From assembly GCA_017542145.1 (NCBI GenBank), contig JAFXXQ010000005.1, forward strand, positions 1 to 52,510: a stretch of DNA of 52,510 nt. The letters are read 5' to 3'. This DNA comes from Bacteroidaceae bacterium. GTDB lineage: Bacteria; Bacteroidota; Bacteroidia; Bacteroidales; Bacteroidaceae. This document shows positions 8,030 to 15,059 of this stretch, piece by piece. Made by a program: the position numbers and the translations under genes. The notes beneath the pieces are model-generated. The model did no database searches, was not told where the DNA came from, and saw only the letters and a program-made list of their open reading frames with translations. Each line of letters begins with the position of its first letter. Position 1 is the first letter of the stretch.

Positions 8030-9622
8030 TTAGTTTTTAACCTGAACGAAAGGGAATGGGAGTTTTTTCTCGACGAGGGGCTGGATGCGGGGCTGCCAGT
8101 CGGTATCGAAACGTGCGATGTTGCGGTCGAGGAAGGCAAGACGGTTCGCCAGCCATTGCTTAAGGGTGGCAATCTCTTCGTCATACGAGCTGACACGGTA
8201 GGCGGCAAACATTCCTGTGGCGTCAAAGGTGATATTGCCCATCGGAGGAAAGCCTGCGCCCTGGGGAAGGAAGGCGCCCATCGGAAACTCACCCATCGGG
8301 AAGACGCCGAAGGGAGGGATGATGCTGTCTGTCGGTGGAAAGTCGCCTTGGGGAGGGAAGGCACCCATCGGAAAGGCACCCATCGGAAAGGCACCGAAAG
8401 GGTTCGCTTGATTCTGCTGGTCGAGTTGTTGCTTGCGTTCTTCGCTCACCAATAGTTCGGGATATGTTTTGAAGTGGCGGTCCGTAGCCTGGGCAAGCAA
8501 TTGCACCTGGCGGTCAATGAAGTCGTTGATGGCCTGGTCGCTGAGAACCGTCTGACGAAGTTCTTGATAGCGTGTCTTCACAGCACGGCGAAACGTAATG
8601 TCCTGGAGCAGCCGTTGCCATATAGCAGGCGTGGGGTTGTTGCTCGCCCCTTCGTAGCACCAGGCCTCGGGGTTGTTGGCATTGGCGAAGTTGCAGTTTC
8701 CGTAGGCAAGGTTGTAGTCCCATACAGGGCCGGCGACGAGCTTGCCGCCGCTGCCGTTCTTCTTCTGCCGTTCCTTGTAAAAGTAGGCGCTACGCTTATA
8801 GCCGTCGGCGTTGAGGCTAAGTTCGGTGTGGATGAAATAATCTACAAACGAGGGCACATCGATATAGCAGGCATAGCCCTTCGTGGGGTCGGCAAACGAG
8901 TCGGATTGTATCACCTGTTCTACGGTGTCCACATAGCGCTGGATGTAGTCGAGCTGTTCGGGCTGCAGTTTTTTCTTCTTCGGGTAGATGCACGACCAAA
9001 TGACCTCGCTGGACATGCTGCCCTCTCCGATGCCAGGGACCTTGGAGGTGAAGGTGGCGTCGTCGTCGTTGAAGGTGTCGATACGCAGAAGATAGCCTCC
9101 CGTCAGCGCCCGTCCATTGGTGTCGCTGGCTTTCATTTCGCTGATGTCTACGCGGTTCTTGCCCCGTTTGATGGCTTCGCAGAGAATGTATATACCTCGG
9201 TAGTCACCGTCCATGGTCAGTTCACACATTACCGTGCGTGGTCCCCAATGTCCCATGTCGCGCCACAGCTTGAACGCTAGGGGATCGCGTAGCATGGAGA
9301 CATCGTTATAAGGGGCGAGGAGCACCCAGTCGCTATGGGCAGGCATGCCCAGCAGGCTGACGGAAAGCGATTTGCCGTTGCCGTCGCGCGTCTCGAACGT
9401 GTATTTCTTTTGGTTGAAGGCCAGCGAACTGTTGCCTCGTAGCTTGATGCCGATGGGGCTGTCGTAGCCTTTCGTCGTGAGGTGAGCGTCCACCTTCTCC
9501 TGGGCGTTAAGGGGACCTGAAGTAGTGATGACGAGTGTCGGCAGGCCTTCCTGGGCATGAATGCCCGTGGTGAGGACCGCCACATAGCCCAGCAGCAAAA
9601 GAAGAATCGTCGTGTGTTTCAT
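8030..9622 (-). CDS. secreted CotH-kinase-like protein with Phe/Met/Pro/Gly repeats
   Basis: 530 aa with a signal peptide ending GIHAQ. After it come family hallmarks of CotH proteins: IKLRGNSSLAFNQKKYTFE (the RGN-SW-like opening), DWVLLAPYNDVSMLRDPLAFKLW, YRGIYILCEAIKRGKNRVDI and GPVWDYNLAYGNCNF. CotH of Bacillus is a protein kinase of the spore coat; in anaerobic gut bacteria and fungi, CotH-fold proteins are surface or cellulosome-associated and their role is unsettled. Residues about 404-460 hold tandem PMGAF-type repeats rich in Phe, Pro, Gly and Met, a low-complexity insert not needed for the fold. A second CotH protein lies at 19927. Terminator shared with dnaB; promoter at 9645-9674. 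Confidence 0.85.
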   Translation of the reverse strand: MKHTTILLLLLGYVAVLTTGIHAQEGLPTLVITTSGPLNAQEKVDAHLTTKGYDSPIGIKLRGNSSLAFNQKKYTFETRDGNGKSLSVSLLGMPAHSDWVLLAPYNDVSMLRDPLAFKLWRDMGHWGPRTVMCELTMDGDYRGIYILCEAIKRGKNRVDISEMKASDTNGRALTGGYLLRIDTFNDDDATFTSKVPGIGEGSMSSEVIWSCIYPKKKKLQPEQLDYIQRYVDTVEQVIQSDSFADPTKGYACYIDVPSFVDYFIHTELSLNADGYKRSAYFYKERQKKNGSGGKLVAGPVWDYNLAYGNCNFANANNPEAWCYEGASNNPTPAIWQRLLQDITFRRAVKTRYQELRQTVLSDQAINDFIDRQVQLLAQATDRHFKTYPELLVSEERKQQLDQQNQANPFGAFPMGAFPMGAFPPQGDFPPTDSIIPPFGVFPMGEFPMGAFLPQGAGFPPMGNITFDATGMFAAYRVSSYDEEIATLKQWLANRLAFLDRNIARFDTDWQPRIQPLVEKKLPFPFVQVKN

Positions 9623-9644
9623 TTTTTTCTAAAAACGACACCGC

Positions 9645-9674
9645 AAAGGTAGTGTAATCGCTGAAACACGCCAA
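9645..9674 (-). promoter_or_regulatory. promoter of the CotH-like gene
   Basis: Minus-strand TACCTTTG (9652-9645) matches the -7 box. TTGG (9674-9671) lies 18 bp upstream as a near -33 box. The predicted start is about 15-20 nt ahead of the ATG. Confidence 0.6.
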
Positions 9675-9771
9675 CGAATTTACCCTTTTTAACGTACGTA
9701 TAAACCGTGATGCGACTGCGCCGTTTCAGCAGTTTCAGTATGATAGTTTTCAGTTTTCATGCGAGGGGAGG

Positions 9772-9924
9772 GAGGCCGTTTATGGCAGCAAGCGCAACAA
9801 GAAGCTGCGCGGCAACACCTCGCCTGCCGAGATGCCCCCTGCGGCTCCTATGCCCGACGTACCCCCTCTCCCAGCGCAGGACGATCCCTTCGGCGCCGCG
9901 CCGTCAGGTAACGTGGGGTTCTGA
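9772..9924 (+). pseudogene. 3' fragment of a second dnaB
   Basis: Read in frame from 9772, these 51 codons give EAVYGSKRNKKLRGNTSP, then AEMPPAAPMPDVPPLPAQ, DDPFGAAPSGNVGF and a stop. This is a close but diverged copy of the last about 50 residues of the intact DnaB (EAVYGSKRNRKMRGNASP...). No start codon, helicase core or other dnaB sequence precedes it; the upstream 100 bp are unrelated. The copies differ by many substitutions, mostly conservative in protein terms, so the duplication is old or came from a related strain. It carries no function I can support. Confidence 0.85.
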
Positions 9925-9947
9925 TATTACAAAAAAACATTGTTTTT

Positions 9948-9979
9948 CTTGCTTTTTTGTTTTGCTTCGTTTATCTTTG
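9948..9979 (+). promoter_or_regulatory. promoter of the MNT/HEPN pair
   Basis: TATCTTTG (9972-9979) is the perfect -7 consensus, with CTTG (9948-9951) 20 bp upstream as a one-mismatch -33 box. The transcript would start about 15 nt before the ATG at 10002. Confidence 0.7.
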
Positions 9980-10001
9980 TCCCCGAATAAGTTGAAATAG
10001 T

Positions 10002-10301
10002 ATGAGTACGCAGGCCATGGCGCAGACAATTGCAGAGTATTTCAAGACTCAACCCGTCTTGAAGGCATGGCTTTTTGGTTCCTATTCTCGCGGTGAGGAA
10101 ACCCCTGAAAGTGACGTGGACATTCTTGTGGAGTTTGACCATAGTACTCCTATCGGGTTGTTTACTTTCGCGCAGATATGGCGCGAGCTTACAGAACGCC
10201 TTGGCTGCGATGTGGACCTTGTTGAAGAGGGTACATTGAAACCTTTTGCCTTAAATTCGGCAAACCGCGACAAGCGACTGATTTATGAGAGAGCGAATTA
10301 G
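10002..10301 (+). CDS. MNT-domain nucleotidyltransferase (antitoxin of a HEPN/MNT pair)
   Basis: 99-residue minimal nucleotidyltransferase of the MntA type. The signature is complete: GS at residues 26-27 (WLFGSYSRGEE), the first metal Asp pair at D38 and D40 (SDVDILVEF) and the third acidic site near D70/D72 (CDVDLVEEG). In characterised HepT/MntA pairs the MNT protein AMPylates a tyrosine of the HEPN toxin and so neutralises it. The next gene overlaps by 17 bp and begins like HepT, which supports that reading. The start is placed at MSTQAM after a perfect -7 box; a second in-frame ATG lies five codons later. Confidence 0.88.
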   Translation: MSTQAMAQTIAEYFKTQPVLKAWLFGSYSRGEETPESDVDILVEFDHSTPIGLFTFAQIWRELTERLGCDVDLVEEGTLKPFALNSANRDKRLIYERAN

Positions 10302-10455
10302 AGATATTGAACGCCTGCATCACATTAACGAGTGTATCGACAATGTGTTGGTTCATGGTTATTATTCAGCAAGTCCATTGTTCATTTGGGAAACCTATAC
10401 CAAAGACCTCCTACTGCTCAAAGAAACAATATCTCGCTATATAGAAGAACAGTAA
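10285..10455 (+). CDS. very short HepT-like protein (HEPN toxin, probably truncated)
   Basis: 56 aa, starting inside the end of the MNT gene, the usual arrangement of mntA-hepT operons. The opening MRERIRDIERLHHINECIDN matches the first helix of HepT-type HEPN proteins. Those proteins run to about 110-140 aa and carry a late R-x4-6-H RNase motif followed by a tyrosine target. Here the frame ends after SRYIEEQ, so the catalytic C-terminal half is absent. It may be a decayed toxin or a short variant. The downstream bases to 10550 do not continue it in another obvious frame. Confidence 0.6.
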   Translation: MRERIRDIERLHHINECIDNVLVHGYYSASPLFIWETYTKDLLLLKETISRYIEEQ

Positions 10456-10550
10456 TAAACTCACTAATTTCATTGTTAAATCAAGACAGATTGCTTATGA
10501 GATAAGAAAACAATAGGATATAGATAGAAAGAAGCGTTAGCTTTATTCTG

Positions 10551-10700
10551 GTCTCTGAAAATTGGGGAATTGAAAGGGACACACAAGAGTAATAGTTAAT
10601 GCTCGCGCTGTTGGCGTGGGCTTTTACTCGTAGATGTGTGTCAGGTCATCCCCAATACCTCAGAGACGTAGACGAAGATTAGTCCACGTTTTCTTTTTTT
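10551..10700 (+). ncRNA. candidate structured small RNA or leader upstream of the dockerin locus
   Basis: Five nested helices span 10551-10667: GTCTCTGA/TCAGAGAC (10551-10558 with 10660-10667), ATTGGGGA/TCCCCAAT (10561-10568, 10649-10656), GACACAC/GTGTGTC (10578-10584, 10636-10642), GAGTAA/TTACTC (10587-10592, 10624-10629) and an apical GCTCGCGC/GCGTGGGC (10601-10608, 10614-10621), which closes only if two G-U pairs are allowed. The last point favours a structure acting as RNA. A second stem, CGTAGAC/GTCCACG (10667-10688, one mismatch), followed by TTTTCTTTTTTT could terminate it. A TAGCTTTA -7-like box (10538-10545) lies just upstream. I do not recognise it as a known family; it is shorter than 6S RNA. 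It could instead be a leader of the 10760 gene. Confidence 0.55.
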
Positions 10701-10759
10701 GTGTTTCCAGAGCAGAAATCAAGTTATTATCAATTATAAACTAATAAAAAACAAGAATC

Positions 10760-11242
10760 ATGAAAAAAAGACTTTTTGTAGTGCTGGCTGCCATGATCGT
10801 GCTAGCAGGAATGAGTGCAAATGCGCAAGTAAAGAACGACAATCCCCAACGAGTAGATGAGGAAACATCCATTAGGGGCGATGTGAACGAGGACGGAATT
10901 GTGGACGTCGCCGACATCAATGCCATCATTGAAATAATGAAGAACAATGGAACAACAACTTATTATTTCTCAGTAGGTACAACAGAAGTTACAACATCTA
11001 ATTATACAACTGCTAATAACGCTACAACTACTATACCTACAACTACAACATATGCATCACAACAACGAAATTATCATTATATTTTAACTCCTAACAATAA
11101 AACATTAACAATTGTAGATAATAGTGATAATTCTCCAATAAACTTTACAGAACAAACATCAATTTCAATACCTAACCATAAAGTTTATAAGACAGATGGT
11201 CCATTAAATGTTGGTGGCGTAGTTAAGATAACATTAAATTAA
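10760..11242 (+). CDS. secreted protein with a single dockerin-type repeat (copy A)
   Basis: 160 aa: signal peptide ending SANAQ (cleavage after residue 22), a short linker, then one dockerin type I half-repeat RGDVNEDGIVDVADINAI (39-56) with calcium ligands D41, N43, D45 and D52. Full dockerins carry two such repeats, so this may be a half-dockerin or an independent EF-loop module, a form common in Prevotella. The following 100 residues are rich in Thr, Asn and Tyr and their DNA is clearly more AT-rich than the first part, suggesting a chimeric origin. Copy B at 13545 is almost identical through residue 95 and then diverges. A cohesin-like protein is encoded 1 kb downstream. Confidence 0.75.
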   Translation: MKKRLFVVLAAMIVLAGMSANAQVKNDNPQRVDEETSIRGDVNEDGIVDVADINAIIEIMKNNGTTTYYFSVGTTEVTTSNYTTANNATTTIPTTTTYASQQRNYHYILTPNNKTLTIVDNSDNSPINFTEQTSISIPNHKVYKTDGPLNVGGVVKITLN

Positions 11243-11263
11243 AAAATATATATAAATTAAAGT

Positions 11264-11562
11264 ATGGCAAATTATACACAAAATGAAATAAGTTTTACTA
11301 ATGAAAAAATGGTGGTAAAGTTCAATCATCATCACCTGTTTGGACTGGTCAAACTGGTGTAGATGAATTTGGTGGTATCATTAATGCAGTAGATATTGAT
11401 TGGAACTCTGCAAATTTGGCAAATGCAATTAGTACACTTTCACTTCCCAGCAATGATAACTTAAGTGTTTCCTCAATTAACACATCAGGTGATCTAGTCA
11501 AGGCAATGGCAAAAATGGAAAAGCAAATACAAGCATTGACAGTTTGGAATAATAATAAATGA
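11264..11562 (+). pseudogene. small AT-rich gene with a frameshift at an A tract (copy A)
   Basis: Starting at 11264 the frame reads MANYTQNEISFTNEK and then leaves the frame seen in copy B. One extra A in the run at about 11304-11309, or a -1 slip there, restores a continuous reading: NGGKVQSSSPVWTGQTGVDE, then FGGIINAVDIDWNSANLANA and onward to ALTVWNNNK. From GVDEFGGI on, this is nearly identical to the gene at 14050. It has no signal peptide, is Asn/Ser-rich and ends in a likely coiled coil (LVKAMAKMEKQIQAL). It may be a real pseudogene, a slippage-expressed gene or a sequencing error. Confidence 0.6.
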
Positions 11563-11584
11563 TAACGTTTAAACCCTTTAAAAG

Positions 11585-12202
11585 ATGAACACTCAACAGC
11601 AAAATAAGACATTATACGATGTCATAAAAGAATATGTCAAACGTGGTTTTGGCTCGATGAACAAAAACGATTTTGAGGTGTGGATATTCAACTATTTGCT
11701 TCATGGCGACCTGCTCGGAAAGTCGAACTATGACATCAGCGTGGAGTTACGGATGCCAGAATCAAAGGTGAAGCGGCTGCGCTATGAAGCATCGCTCAAA
11801 TACGGGAATCCAACGGATACCTCCCAATACAATGAGGCTTTCAAATCTTTGCTCGGAAATGTGAACTTAAAGAAAGGCTCGAACAACATCGTACAATTTG
11901 CAGTAGAGGATACCCAGCTGCGACATTACCTTGACTCCATCCTAAAAAAGAAAGGACGCTTTGCCGATACGTCGTTCAATACAGAAGTGGTTTCCATTAC
12001 GCTTGACGACTTAGCTATGTTGCTCGATGAAACATGTACAGAAAATGAAAAAGAGACATTCAAGAAAAAAGTCAATGGAAGTGGAAAAATCATCGATTAT
12101 TTGAAGAATCGATTGGAGGAGGTGGCTAACCATGCCATTGAAAAAGGCATAACCACCGGTTTAAATATGGGATTAACAGCACTAATGAATTTAGTTTTAT
12201 GA
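11585..12202 (+). CDS. hypothetical protein with helix-turn-helix-like N-terminal part
   Basis: 205 aa, no signal peptide or membrane segment, so cytoplasmic. I do not recognise the family. Residues about 28-75 (FEVWIFNYLLHGDLLGKSNY followed by DISVELRMPESKVKRLRYEA) resemble a small DNA-binding bundle in which ELRMPESKVKRLRYEA would be the recognition half. The C-terminus (IEKGITTGLNMGLTALM) is hydrophobic and helical. The stop overlaps the start of the cohesin-like gene by 4 bp (ATGA), so the two are translationally coupled. The duplicated unit retains only the last about 50 codons of this gene (14326-14478), in broken frame. A regulator of the locus is possible, but that is inference. Confidence 0.7.
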   Translation: MNTQQQNKTLYDVIKEYVKRGFGSMNKNDFEVWIFNYLLHGDLLGKSNYDISVELRMPESKVKRLRYEASLKYGNPTDTSQYNEAFKSLLGNVNLKKGSNNIVQFAVEDTQLRHYLDSILKKKGRFADTSFNTEVVSITLDDLAMLLDETCTENEKETFKKKVNGSGKIIDYLKNRLEEVANHAIEKGITTGLNMGLTALMNLVL

Positions 12203-13455
12203 ATAAGATAATATCAAATATGCTTACGGCGATGTTGCTGTTAGTAAGCGTAAACATAAGTGCCCAAACACTCTCGGTTAAACCGATAGAGGTGCATACA
12301 GGCGAACAAACGGAAATGGTGATCAACCTCACGGGTGGCACCTCGATGACTGCCCTACAATTCAATCTCCAGCTGCCTGAAGGTTTGACAGCAGCAAAGG
12401 ACAACGTAACCCTTGGCGATGCCACCAACGGGCATACCCTTAGCATCCAGACACTCAATTCAGGTGACCTGCTCTTCGTTCTCTACAGCCTTGATCAGGT
12501 AGCCTTTGCTGACGGAGAACTGCTGCGTTTACCCCTCACGGCAGGCGATGAGGCAATAGCAGGCAACGGAACACTCTACAGCGTACGCACAGCAACCGTC
12601 GATGCCGTAAGCCACACATGCTCCGACGCCTCATTCACCGTGACGGTGACAAGTACTCAGGACGACGATGCCAACTTTATGGCCGTCGAGGCATCGGGCA
12701 ATACCGTCGGCCTCCATCTCGACTACAACAATGCGGAAAGGAACACCCTTGCCCTGCTGGATACTTACACGTCTTTGACGGTAACGGAGGATATACCCAT
12801 GAAGCAGATTTCGTATGTGCGGAACTTCGGTAATACCAACTGGCAGTCGCTGTATGTGCCGTTTGAAATACCCGTTACGGCAGCGTTGCTGGAAGAGTTT
12901 GAATTTGCCTACATCAATGCTGCACGACAGTATGACTTCGATGATGACGGAACGGTGGATGATATGACCATTGAAGTCTTCAAGATAAAGAGTGGAACCC
13001 TGCGGGCAAACACGCCATACCTGATTCGTGCCAAGGCAACGGGAGAGAAGACCATCACCGTCAATGAAACGACTCTGTATGCCACAGAAGAGAATAGCAT
13101 TGACTGCTCCACGACATCATTGCTGTTTACCTTCAAGGGTGGGTATTCCACGCTCGGATATGGCAATCTTGCAGATTGTTACCTGCTTGGCGGTGGCACG
13201 TGGAACCCCGTGAGAGAAGGTGGGTCGATGAAGCCCATGCGTTTCTATTTGAAGATTGAATCGCGCGACTTCACACCACTCAAGGCTTCTGTCATCCGCA
13301 TTACGGTATTCGGAGAAGACGATGAGACAACTGAGATCAAAACTTCATCAATAAATGACGACTCACAAATAATATATAATATGCAGGGACACCGAATGAA
13401 ACAGACGGAGAAAGGTCTCTATATTATAAACGGCAGGAAAGTATTTGTTAAATGA
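12199..13455 (+). CDS. secreted cohesin-like domain protein (copy A, long form)
   Basis: 418 aa: signal peptide ending NISAQ; residues 23-150 form a beta-sandwich of the Bacteroidetes cohesin-like type (VKPIEVHTGEQTEMVINLTG, then ALQFNLQLPEGL and LLFVLYS). A second region (160-370) has the look of a Prevotella surface protein (NWQSLYVPFEIPV). The C-terminus IIYNMQGHRMKQ...KGLYIINGRKVFVK matches a conserved short tail of secreted Prevotella proteins resembling a type IX secretion sorting signal. Cohesins bind dockerins; a dockerin-repeat protein is encoded three genes upstream, but binding between the two is inference. The short copy B at 14475 lacks residues 155-375. Confidence 0.7.
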   Translation: MNKIISNMLTAMLLLVSVNISAQTLSVKPIEVHTGEQTEMVINLTGGTSMTALQFNLQLPEGLTAAKDNVTLGDATNGHTLSIQTLNSGDLLFVLYSLDQVAFADGELLRLPLTAGDEAIAGNGTLYSVRTATVDAVSHTCSDASFTVTVTSTQDDDANFMAVEASGNTVGLHLDYNNAERNTLALLDTYTSLTVTEDIPMKQISYVRNFGNTNWQSLYVPFEIPVTAALLEEFEFAYINAARQYDFDDDGTVDDMTIEVFKIKSGTLRANTPYLIRAKATGEKTITVNETTLYATEENSIDCSTTSLLFTFKGGYSTLGYGNLADCYLLGGGTWNPVREGGSMKPMRFYLKIESRDFTPLKASVIRITVFGEDDETTEIKTSSINDDSQIIYNMQGHRMKQTEKGLYIINGRKVFVK

Positions 13456-13544
13456 AAAAGAAGACATAGACGATAAATCAGTCCACGTTTTTTCAATCAC
13501 ATAACAAGTCAATTCGATTATAAACCAATAAAGAAATAAGAATC

Positions 13545-14027
13545 ATGAAAAAGAGACTATTCGTAATGCTGGCAGCTATGTTTGTGCTAGCAGGAATGAG
13601 TGCAAATGCGCAAGTAAAGAACGACAATCCCCAACGAGTAGATGGGGAAACATCCATTAGGGGCGATGTGAACGAGGACGGAATTGTGGACGTCGCCGAC
13701 ATCAATGCTATCATTGAAATAATGAAGAGCAATGGAACAACAACTTATTATTTCTCAGTAGGTACAACAGAAGTTACAACATCTAATTATACAACTGCTA
13801 ATAACGCTACAACTACTATACCTACAACTACAACATTCTCAACAACAGTTCGCGGATACGGTTACATTTTAGCTCCATCGAATAAGACTGTTACTGTTGT
13901 AAATAATGCAAATAACAATGAAATACCTATTACTGAGCAAACATCAATTTTAATTAGCGGGCATAAAGTATACAAAACAAATGGTGTATTAAGTGTAGGT
14001 GGTACAATTAAGATAACATTATCATAA
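13545..14027 (+). CDS. secreted protein with a single dockerin-type repeat (copy B)
   Basis: 160 aa, paralogue of the 10760 gene. Signal peptide and the dockerin half-repeat RGDVNEDGIVDVADINAI are identical in sequence to copy A. The identity continues through the Thr-rich stretch to residue 95, after which the two proteins share only a pattern (YILAPSNKTVTVV versus YILTPNNKTLTIV, and KVYKTNGVLSVGG versus KVYKTDGPLNVGG). The mosaic fits recent gene conversion or duplication of the front half and older divergence of the back half. The leader shares AGTCCACGTTTT with copy A's leader but lacks the big folded RNA. Confidence 0.75.
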   Translation: MKKRLFVMLAAMFVLAGMSANAQVKNDNPQRVDGETSIRGDVNEDGIVDVADINAIIEIMKSNGTTTYYFSVGTTEVTTSNYTTANNATTTIPTTTTFSTTVRGYGYILAPSNKTVTVVNNANNNEIPITEQTSILISGHKVYKTNGVLSVGGTIKITLS

Positions 14028-14049
14028 AAAAAAATATAATTTAAATTAT

Positions 14050-14382
14050 ATGGCAAGTTATACAGATTCTAGTAGTGGAATAGTTTTTCCAAATGTAAAA
14101 GATTCAGGTGAAATAACTGGTGGTTCACCAATAGGCAATGGCTTTACAGGTGTAGATGAATTCGGTGGTATCATTAATGCAGTAGATATTGATTGGAACT
14201 CTGCAAATTTGGCAAATGCAATTAGTACGCTTTCACTTCCCAGCAATGATAACTTAAGTGTTTCCTCAATTTACACATCAGGTGATCTAGTCAAGGCAAT
14301 GGCAGAAATGAAAAAGCAAACACAAGAAAAAGACATTCATGAAGAGAGTCAAAGGAAGTGGTATTTCATCGAGTATTTGTAG
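14050..14382 (+). CDS. small AT-rich gene fused to a remnant (copy B)
   Basis: 110 aa, intact version of the frameshifted 11264 gene: MASYTDSSSGIVFPNVKDSG, then GVDEFGGIINAVDIDWNSAN and SLPSNDNLSVSSIYTSGDL. After the coiled-coil-like KAMAEMKKQTQ the reading runs into DIHEESQRKWYFIEYL, which is not the copy A ending. The DNA of that tail is homologous, in another frame, to the 3' part of the 11585 gene. A deletion between the two genes therefore created this end. No signal peptide; function unknown. Confidence 0.6.
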   Translation: MASYTDSSSGIVFPNVKDSGEITGGSPIGNGFTGVDEFGGIINAVDIDWNSANLANAISTLSLPSNDNLSVSSIYTSGDLVKAMAEMKKQTQEKDIHEESQRKWYFIEYL

Positions 14383-14478
14383 AAACGGCTTGAAAAAGTT
14401 GCTAACAATGCTGTTGAAAGCGGCATAACCACTTGTCTAAATATGGGATTAACAGCTCTAATGAATTTAGTTTTATGA
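14326..14478 (+). pseudogene. 3' remnant of the helix-turn-helix-like gene in unit B
   Basis: These bases align with the last about 50 codons of the 11585 gene. In the matching frame they read IEYL, a TAG stop, then KRLEKVANNAVESGITTCLN and MGLTALMNLVL with the same ATGA overlap into the cohesin-like gene as in copy A. The other about 155 codons are missing. The cohesin start context is thus preserved although its coupled upstream gene is gone. Confidence 0.8.
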
Positions 14479-15059
14479 ATAAGATAATATCAAATATGCT
14501 TACGGCGACGTTGCTGTTAGTAAGCGTAAACATAAGTGCCCAGACACTCTCGGTTAAACCGATAGAGGTGCAGACGGGCGAACAGACGGAAATGGTGATT
14601 AACCTCACGGGTGGCACCACAATGACTGCCTTGCAATTCAATCTTCAGCTGCCTGAAGTTGTGACTGCAGCAAAGGGCAACGCAACCCTTGGTGATGCCA
14701 CCAACGGGCATACCCTTAGCATCCAGACACTCAATTCAGGCGACCTGCTCTTCGTTCTCTACAGCCTTAATCAGATAGCCTTTGAAGACGGAGAACTGCT
14801 GCGTTTACCTCTCACGGCAGGCGATGAGGCAATGACAGGCAACGGAACAATCTACAGCGTACGCACAGCAACCGTCGATGCCGTAAGCCACACCTGCGCC
14901 GATGCCTCATTCACGGTGACGGTGAACGATGGAACGAGTATTCCTTCGACTCTCCTTCATGAAGAAAAGGCTACCATCTATGACCTGCAAGGGCGTAACG
15001 TGGAACATGTTGAGAAAGGATATTATATCAAAAACGGTAAAAAAGTGTTAGTAAAATGA
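14475..15059 (+). CDS. secreted cohesin-like domain protein (copy B, short form)
   Basis: 194 aa. The start MNKIISNMLTATLLLVS is chosen by homology to copy A; the frame is open 14 codons upstream but that is remnant sequence. Signal peptide ends NISAQ. One cohesin-like domain (23-155) is about 90% identical to copy A. Then a short linker leads directly to the conserved tail ATIYDLQGRNVEHVEKGYYI, a shortened type IX-like sorting end. The middle 220-residue region of copy A is absent. It overlaps the following small gene by 4 bp (ATGA). Confidence 0.72.
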   Translation: MNKIISNMLTATLLLVSVNISAQTLSVKPIEVQTGEQTEMVINLTGGTTMTALQFNLQLPEVVTAAKGNATLGDATNGHTLSIQTLNSGDLLFVLYSLNQIAFEDGELLRLPLTAGDEAMTGNGTIYSVRTATVDAVSHTCADASFTVTVNDGTSIPSTLLHEEKATIYDLQGRNVEHVEKGYYIKNGKKVLVK

